Shown: positions 6,759 to 11,926 of the stretch, in pieces
Numbering within the stretch: the first letter of the stretch is position 1
How the letters are laid out: every line of letters starts with the position of its first letter
Source of the DNA: Psychromonas sp.
GTDB taxonomy: Bacteria > Pseudomonadota > Gammaproteobacteria > Enterobacterales > Psychromonadaceae
Assembly: GCA_023145575.1 (NCBI GenBank)
Contig: JAGLDN010000368.1
Location: 1 to 11,926 of the forward strand
Reading direction: 5' to 3'
Length of the DNA: 11,926 nucleotides
The notes under the pieces: model-generated
Told to the model about the DNA's origin: nothing
The model's input: the letters and a program-made list of their open reading frames with translations, nothing else
Databases searched by the model: none
Made by a program: the position numbers and the translations under genes

Positions 6759-9700
6759 TGTGGTTATCTGATGTTTCGGTAAAACGACCTGTTGCGGCTA
6801 TTGTGTTAAGTTTGTTGTTAACTATTTTTGGATATATTTCATTTACTAAGCTGGCCGTGCGTGAAATGCCAAATATTGAGAATCCAACCGTCTCGGTAAG
6901 AACAACTTATAAGGGGGCGGCCGCTTCAATCGTAGAAGTCCAGATCACAAATGTGATTGAAAAAAATTTAAAGGGCATCTCAGGGATTGATGAAATAACA
7001 TCTAATTCTCGCAATGGTTTATCGAGTATTCACATCAGCTTTAAACTTGGCACGAATTTTTTGGAAAGCATCAGTGATATTCGTGATGCGGTTCAAAAAT
7101 CGGTAAGTTTGCTACCTTCTGAAGCCGACGCGCCGATTATTAACAAAAATGATGATAGTGGAGAAGAAGGTCTATATATCAAACTTCATTCTACAAAAAT
7201 GGATCGTGAGCAATTAACAAATTATGCTCAGAACGTGCTAAGCGATCGCTTTGGCCTAGTCTCTGGTGTTAGTTCAGTTTCTGTTTTGGGTGGTTTATTT
7301 CAAGTCATGTATATTAAACTCTCGCCTGATTTAATGGCAGGACGGGGCGTTACCACCACAGATATTGTCAATGCACTTAAAAAAGAGAATATTCAAGCAC
7401 CTGCTGGTGAATTGCGTAATAATAATATTTATCTGTCGGTAAGAACCACGCGATTGTATAAAACAGCTGCGGATTTTGGATCTTTAGTTGTGCGTAAAAC
7501 AAGTACAGGCGATTTGATTTATTTACGCGAGGTTGCAAAGGTTTCTGTGGGGGCTAAAAATGAGGACTCCTCTTATAAAAATGATGGAACACCTTATGTA
7601 AGCTTGGGGATTATGTTTCAGTCGGATGCAAATCCACTTGAGATTTCAAAAACGTTGCATCGTTCAATAAACAATATACAAAAGTTTTTGCCAAAGGGTA
7701 CAACGCTGAGTGTTGAGTACGATGCGACCAATTTTATATCCCAATCAATAAAACATGTCTATCACACTTTAATTGAATCGATTTTACTGGTTATTTTGGT
7801 TTTGTACCTGTTTCTTGGGCAAGCACGTGCGACATTAATTCCAGCAATCACAGTTCCAGTTGCTTTAATATCTTCATTTATTGTTGCACATTATTTAGGG
7901 TATTCAGTAAATCTTATCACCTTAATGGCGCTCATTTTAGCAATCGGTTTGGTTGTTGATGATGCCATTGTGGTTGTTGAAAATGTTTTTTATCATATTG
8001 AGCATGGAGAATCCCCCCTAGCCGCCGCATTTAAAGGGACAAGAGAGGTTGGGTTTGCCGTTATTGCAACTACTTTAGTGTTGGTGATGGTGTTTTTACC
8101 TATATCATTTATGCAAGGTAAGGTGGGTTTAATATTCACTCAATTTTCTGTATTGTTATCGACTGCAGTTCTTTCTTCATGTCTTATCGCATTGACGCTT
8201 ACCCCAGTGCTTGCGAGTAAAATGTTAAAAACCAATGCTAAAAAAAATCGTTTTAATCTATTCTCTGATAAAATATTTTTAATACTTGAAGGCAATTATC
8301 GTAAATTATTAAAAACAGTCGTGCGATTTCGTCTGTTTGCTCCTGTGGTTATTTTATTTTGTTTAATGGGGAGTTACTTTTTAATGCATCAGGTTCCCTC
8401 TTCACTTTCGCCAAAACAAGATCGGGGTGTTTTATATGTATTTGTGGCGGGGGCTCAGGGGGCAGGTTACCAGCGGATGCTAGCTAATATGAATATTATT
8501 GACTCTCGGCTGGCACCTTTATTAAAGCATGGCGTAATTGCGGGGTATAACACAGAAACGCCTGCTTTTGGAGGCAGACTGGGGAGCCAAACTGGCTTTG
8601 TAATAATACAACTTAATGATTGGAATAAGCGGAAGTTAAGCGCTGAAAAAATATTAGGAATTGTTAGTAATTCCCTTAAAGATATTCCTGATGTGAGGGC
8701 TCTTCCGATGATGCCTAGTTTTATGGGACATTCTTCTTCACCTGTTGAGTTTGTGCTTGAAGGAGCGAATTATAATGCGCTTAATATATGGGCAAATAAG
8801 TTACAAAACGAGGCTCGTGAAAGTGGTCTCATGACAGGTGTTCGTACTAGCTATTCTGAAAATACGCCTGAATTAAAGGTTGTCATTAATAAAGTACGTG
8901 CTGACGCATTAGGAATTAGTGCCAGTGAAATTGTCAATTCACTTAATGTCATGTTAGGTGGGGTTGACGTAACGAGTTACATTGATGAAGGCAATGAATA
9001 TGATGTTTATTTGAGAGGAGATGAAAGCATCTTCCATAATAGCAGTGATTTATCACGGATCCATATACGCAGTGAGTCAGGGAAATTAATTTCACTTGAT
9101 TCACTTGTGTCAATGAAAGTAGTCGCCACTTCTGCGCGCTTATCTCATAATAACAAACAAAAATCAATTACCATCATCGCGAATTTAAAATCTGGAAAAA
9201 CGCTTGGTGAAGCACTTACGTTTCTTGATGCGTCAGCAAGTAAAGTATTACCTGCTGATATCTCCGTGGCCTATTCGGGTGAGTCAAAAGATTTCAAAGA
9301 AAATCAAAGCAGCGTATTCATGATTTTTGGCCTTGCATTATTGATTGCTTATCTCGTACTTGCGGCTCAGTTTGAAAATTTTATTAATCCTTTGGTTATC
9401 ATGTTTACCGTACCTATGGGAATATTTGGAGGTTTTATCGGGTTGGTTTTGATGTCACAAGGGTTTAATATTTATAGTGAGATTGGGATGTTAATGTTGA
9501 TTGGTATGGTGACAAAAAATGGTATATTGATTGTTGAATTTGCCAATCAACTGCGAGATCGTGGTTTTGGGCTTGAACAAGCGATTATAGATGGCTCAGT
9601 AAGGCGTTTTCGGCCTATATTGATGACCTCATTCGCGACCGTAGCAGGTGCAATTCCGCTGATGCTTTCAACGGGGGCTGGCTCTGAAAGTCATATTGCG

Positions 9701-9841
9701 GTTGGCACTGTAGTGTTTTTTGGAATGGTGTTTGCTACAGTCGTCAGTTTAGTCGTTATCCCTGCGATGTATTATTTAATCTCGGGGAAGACACATTCGC
9801 CAGCGTATACTCAAAGACAACTAGAAAAAGAATTGCAGTAA
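6758..9841 (+). CDS. RND multidrug efflux pump, HAE1 family
   Basis: This 1027-residue inner-membrane transporter of the AcrB/MexB type exports toxic compounds using the proton gradient. It begins MWLSDVSVKRPVAAIVLSLL (TM1), followed by the first large periplasmic domain. TM2 lies near 333-353. TM4 carries the proton-relay pair Asp401-Asp402 in GLVVDDAIVVVENV; the relay Lys920 is in GMVTKNGILIVEFAN and Arg952 in RRFRPILMTSFATVAG. Near the C-terminus is STGAGSESHIAVGT, typical of the family. Length is normal and there are no interruptions over 3 kb, so the pump is under selection. A good ribosome site (GAGGGAAGG, 6744-6752) precedes the ATG, which overlaps the adaptor stop. No outer-membrane channel gene follows, so a TolC homologue elsewhere is presumably used. 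The substrate is unknown. IS630 debris starts 3 bp after the stop, with no native terminator visible. Confidence 0.95.
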   Translation: MWLSDVSVKRPVAAIVLSLLLTIFGYISFTKLAVREMPNIENPTVSVRTTYKGAAASIVEVQITNVIEKNLKGISGIDEITSNSRNGLSSIHISFKLGTNFLESISDIRDAVQKSVSLLPSEADAPIINKNDDSGEEGLYIKLHSTKMDREQLTNYAQNVLSDRFGLVSGVSSVSVLGGLFQVMYIKLSPDLMAGRGVTTTDIVNALKKENIQAPAGELRNNNIYLSVRTTRLYKTAADFGSLVVRKTSTGDLIYLREVAKVSVGAKNEDSSYKNDGTPYVSLGIMFQSDANPLEISKTLHRSINNIQKFLPKGTTLSVEYDATNFISQSIKHVYHTLIESILLVILVLYLFLGQARATLIPAITVPVALISSFIVAHYLGYSVNLITLMALILAIGLVVDDAIVVVENVFYHIEHGESPLAAAFKGTREVGFAVIATTLVLVMVFLPISFMQGKVGLIFTQFSVLLSTAVLSSCLIALTLTPVLASKMLKTNAKKNRFNLFSDKIFLILEGNYRKLLKTVVRFRLFAPVVILFCLMGSYFLMHQVPSSLSPKQDRGVLYVFVAGAQGAGYQRMLANMNIIDSRLAPLLKHGVIAGYNTETPAFGGRLGSQTGFVIIQLNDWNKRKLSAEKILGIVSNSLKDIPDVRALPMMPSFMGHSSSPVEFVLEGANYNALNIWANKLQNEARESGLMTGVRTSYSENTPELKVVINKVRADALGISASEIVNSLNVMLGGVDVTSYIDEGNEYDVYLRGDESIFHNSSDLSRIHIRSESGKLISLDSLVSMKVVATSARLSHNNKQKSITIIANLKSGKTLGEALTFLDASASKVLPADISVAYSGESKDFKENQSSVFMIFGLALLIAYLVLAAQFENFINPLVIMFTVPMGIFGGFIGLVLMSQGFNIYSEIGMLMLIGMVTKNGILIVEFANQLRDRGFGLEQAIIDGSVRRFRPILMTSFATVAGAIPLMLSTGAGSESHIAVGTVVFFGMVFATVVSLVVIPAMYYLISGKTHSPAYTQRQLEKELQ

Positions 9842-9844
9842 TAT

Positions 9845-10390
9845 AAACTTCGTCTACACAATGATCAATACTGGTGGTATAAAAAAATTGGTCAGATTAG
9901 TGAAGAAAAAATAGCAAATGTTTGCGATCTTTAATCAAGATGCGCAGTCTTTAAAAAAAATTGTCTAAATAACGGTTAGCGTTGATAAAATCACCAGAAT
10001 ACCCGCTATTGAGCTATTCCAAGTCACATTACCAATAAAAAAGGCTTGGTTGAACGATCAGAATATGGATCTATTCGTCACGGTGCTCAATGTTTGTGAG
10101 CGGGTTTTAATGGTGCTACTGGTGAGGTGTTCTCAGTTTGTCAAAACATCGAACAGAAGAATATTTTGTGAACTTTATAAAGGCACTTTAGGATAAACAT
10201 TATGGCTATCTCCAACTAAAATTGTAGCTGGTAATTTAAATGTGCATCAATCAGAAAGTTTAGTTCGTCATGTTGTAGAGCGCAGTGGCTTTAAAGGCTA
10301 GCTTTGTCGTTAAAGGTGGAACATGAATTTTTAGAAATAAAATAACCCGAGCCGATTTTTTGCCCGTAAAGCACATAATATTGTGTTTAA
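9845..10390 (+). pseudogene. IS630-family transposase fragment (copy B, different subgroup)
   Basis: The plus strand gives, in order, LRLHNDQYWWYKKIGQISEE, KIANVCDL, VSVDKITRIPAIEL (first catalytic Asp, usually VSxDE), KKGLVERSEYGSIRHGAQCL, AGFNGATGEVFSVCQNI, IVAGNLNVHQSESLVRHVVE (usually DNLNxH, so the second catalytic Asp is now Gly), ERSGFKG, and RNKITRADFLPVKH. Several stops and frameshifts separate the blocks. The N-terminal DNA-binding half is missing, and the C-terminal catalytic Glu region (SSWLNQIE-like) is not recognisable. The VERSEYGSIRHG and DNLNVH-like motifs place it in a different IS630 subgroup from the copy at 4841-5643. It starts 3 bp after the pump stop codon. Confidence 0.85.
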
Positions 10391-10539
10391 TAACTCAAGT
10401 TTCTGACTTCAAATAATTAACAGTTAAGCGGAATTTGATTGTTAAATATTCTGTTAGTTATTATAATGCCTCTTGCTGGAGCGTGAAACTGTCCATTTGT
10501 ATTGTTTCTTTAAAAAAACTGCGTAGCGGAGTTTTAAAT
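10391..10539. other. Junction between two dead transposases
   Basis: Both strands hold only short stop-ridden frames. It should contain the C-terminal ends of the plus-strand IS630 relic and the minus-strand IS4-type relic, but I cannot assign the bases to either. Confidence 0.4.
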
Positions 10540-11370
10540 ATTTTGTAAAATATTTACTCGATCTTTTCCCGTAAAAATAACATCTCATTTAACGCCTTGA
10601 ACTAGCCTACAATTAGCTTTTATTTGGTATTTGAATAACGGTTGAGAATTGAGTAAGTACGCAATGCCATCTTTTGTAAATCTGTATTTCATTTTGTTCT
10701 TTTCATCCTGACAATAGCTGTAAGTGATTGTTCTTCGGTGATTGTGATGATTTTCTTAGTGCCAACCAAAGATCAACTAAACAATAATCAGCTTCAATAC
10801 CTAAATTCTGTACTCTTTTTTTATTGTCAAAATTAGCATCTCTGGTTTTGTTTGCGTCTGAGATCATTTATAACGCTTTGTTGCAATACTGCGTAGATCT
10901 TTTAATTTATGATCAGGCATTTGCTCTTTAGAATTACTTATAAAATTTAGTTATCGAATGGTACAATTTGCACTTCGTTTGCTAGTGCGAGTGTTAAAAT
11001 TTGTTGCCCCATTACACATAGAGAGGTTAAATTCTCAAGGTGACTTGAAACGCCTCGCATGCTTTTACCTGTTATCATTTTAACGCAGTCATCGACGATA
11101 ATTAAGTTGTTTCAGCGTTTTATTTTATTGCTTTTGGGATGTGATTAGCTGTAGTTTTCTCCCATTTAATTCCTCTTTATTAAGCGGATTGTACAATACA
11201 TCTTTTTTCATCTCCGAAAAGCTCAGCAAAGGATCCTTTGAAAACATATTCATGGTTTGTACTTTAATGTAAACAAAGAGGATCAAAATATTGACTACTT
11301 GATTTATACCTTTTCCAGATCGTTTAGACAATTTTGCATGTGAAAGCAAACGATCAAACCCAAGAGTTTT
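10540..11370 (-). pseudogene. IS4-superfamily DDE transposase, broken (second subgroup)
   Basis: Read on the minus strand from 11370 downward: GFDRLLSHAKLSKRSGKG, ILILFVYIKVQTMNMFSKDP (N-terminal), LIIVDDCVKMITGKSMRGVS (first catalytic Asp pair), LCVMGQQILTLALANEVQIV, GIEADYCLVDLWLALRK (second Asp, usually ADxWF), EEQSLTAIVRMKRTK, YRFTKDGIAYLLNSQPLF and YQIKANCRLVQGVK. These blocks are in the order of DDE_Tnp_1-type transposases but are split by many stops and frameshifts. The C-terminus with the catalytic Glu is not seen. Its LIVDDxV and LAxxNEVQIVPF motifs set it apart from the IS4-type copies at 1-151 and 2912-3642. The 74-codon open frame at 11125-11349 is its N-terminal piece. Confidence 0.75.
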
Positions 11371-11467
11371 CCAACTTTAGCTACATGTATTATCAACATT
11401 AAAATTTGTTTTACTTAATAATTCAGTTGTTATTGATGGGCAGATTCAACCCTTGAGTGCATAATCG

Positions 11468-11613
11468 TCAATCCGCTAGTGCTAGCATAAGTTTTTTCAT
11501 TATTTCAAATGATGTTATAAATAATAGCATCTTTCTTGGCCTATTATTCAACTGAATTAAGTTAAGCCTAACTGAGTCATCACAGATCGATTTAAAGTCT
11601 GTTGATTTATACC
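11468..11613 (-). pseudogene. IS30-family transposase C-terminal fragment
   Basis: The minus strand reads STDFKSICDDSVRLNLIQLN followed by NRPRKMLLFITSFEIMKKL and a stop at 11468-11470. The TDF, NNRPRK and TPxE-like (here TSFE) blocks are the typical end of IS30 transposases, which read KGTDF, LNNRPRKxLGxxTPxEV. Everything upstream (higher coordinates), including the catalytic core, is gone; homology stops at the hairpin at 11608-11636. The sequence TTGAATCTGCCCATC, on the minus strand just past the stop, could be the IS30 terminal repeat. Confidence 0.8.
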
Positions 11614-11636
11614 CATCTTCTGGTGTGATGGGTATA
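11608..11636. repeat. Perfect 10-bp hairpin
   Basis: TATACCCATC and GATGGGTATA are perfect inverted copies separated by 9 bases. The hairpin sits where IS30 homology breaks off and just before the second copy of the dispersed repeat. No T run follows on either strand, so it is not an obvious terminator. Confidence 0.6.
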
Positions 11637-11641
11637 TACTC

Positions 11642-11695
11642 AACTGACTACTTTTCCAATTAATTTAAGCTATGCACTTGAGAATTGAATCTAAG
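11642..11695 (+). repeat. 54-bp dispersed direct repeat, copy 2
   Basis: This is the partner of 338-391 (49 of 54 identical, same orientation). Here it follows directly on the 11608-11636 hairpin. After it comes TAAGCTTTTAGAGTTCAT, sharing GAGTTCAT with the sequence after copy 1. Confidence 0.75.
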
Positions 11696-11901
11696 TAAGC
11701 TTTTAGAGTTCATAGATCATCATAATAAATTTTATGCTCATTCGTATCATTGGAAATTTGGCAATGCATTGTTGAAAACCTAAATTAAATAATGCATATT
11801 AAGTCTGAAGACGCTAGTTCCTTAGCACAATTTGCTTTGCGGATTTTGCATTTTGAAGTATCATGTGTATATATCCTGAATTATGGTCAGGTCACCTTTA
11901 A

Positions 11902-11918
11902 TAACTGACGTTACGCAG
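11902..11918 (-). repeat. IS4-type terminal repeat, inverted
   Basis: On the minus strand this reads CTGCGTAACGTCAGTTA, matching the IS4-type end at 3653-3669 with one change. By orientation it should be the 3' end of another IS4-type element whose transposase lies to the right, beyond the window, on the minus strand. The 206 bp between the 54-bp repeat and this site show nothing recognisable. Confidence 0.65.
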
Positions 11919-11926
11919 TAAGCTAA

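Noticed and set aside
11125..11349. 74-codon open frame on the minus strand
   Set aside because: It is the N-terminal piece of the broken IS4-superfamily transposase.
1..11926. CRISPR array, tRNA or rRNA genes, phage or defence system
   Set aside because: No regularly spaced repeats, cloverleaf-like sequence, rRNA sequence or defence-type protein was seen on either strand.

Overview
The window looks like a piece of a decaying, low-G+C gammaproteobacterial chromosome. The five intact proteins resemble Vibrionaceae and related marine gammaproteobacteria (Shewanella/Moritella/Psychromonas side), and HisI is fused to HisE as is usual in that group. I cannot name the species. Only about 54% of the window is intact coding sequence (three blocks: 677-2070, 3817-4752, 5694-9841). 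Most of the rest is AT-rich sequence littered with broken transposase genes, a pattern typical of recently host-restricted or symbiotic lineages after an IS expansion (inference).

Layout, left to right. Positions 1-151 hold the middle of an IS4-type transposase on the minus strand, cut by the window edge. A 54-bp repeat at 338-391 recurs at 11642-11695. Positions 491-633 look like a 143-bp MITE with 19-bp terminal inverted repeats and flanking TA. On the minus strand, hisF (1297-2070) and hisIE (677-1300) overlap by ATGA and encode consecutive late steps of histidine synthesis; the rest of the his operon is not next to them. Positions 2071-2911 have no recognisable gene. Positions 2912-3642 are a dead IS4-type transposase on the plus strand, with its terminal repeat at 3653-3669. 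A single D-2-hydroxyacid dehydrogenase gene (3817-4752) has a plausible promoter with a dyad and a strong 3' hairpin. Positions 4841-5643 are a dead IS630-type transposase, with a 16-bp sequence repeated three times near its end.

Positions 5694-9841 are an intact two-gene RND efflux operon: a periplasmic adaptor followed by an HAE1-type inner-membrane pump, coupled by TAATG. The two proteins would form a proton-driven exporter, but no outer-membrane channel or regulator gene is adjacent, so a TolC-like protein would have to come from elsewhere. From 3 bp after the pump stop codon the DNA is again mobile-element wreckage: an IS630 fragment of a different subgroup (9845-10390), a minus-strand IS4-superfamily transposase (about 10540-11370), an IS30 C-terminal fragment (11468-11613), and at the right edge another IS4 terminal repeat (11902-11918).

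I found no CRISPR array, tRNA, rRNA, phage or defence system. The interest here is in genome decay: a candidate MITE, repeats, a split his operon, and functional genes surviving as islands between dead insertion sequences.
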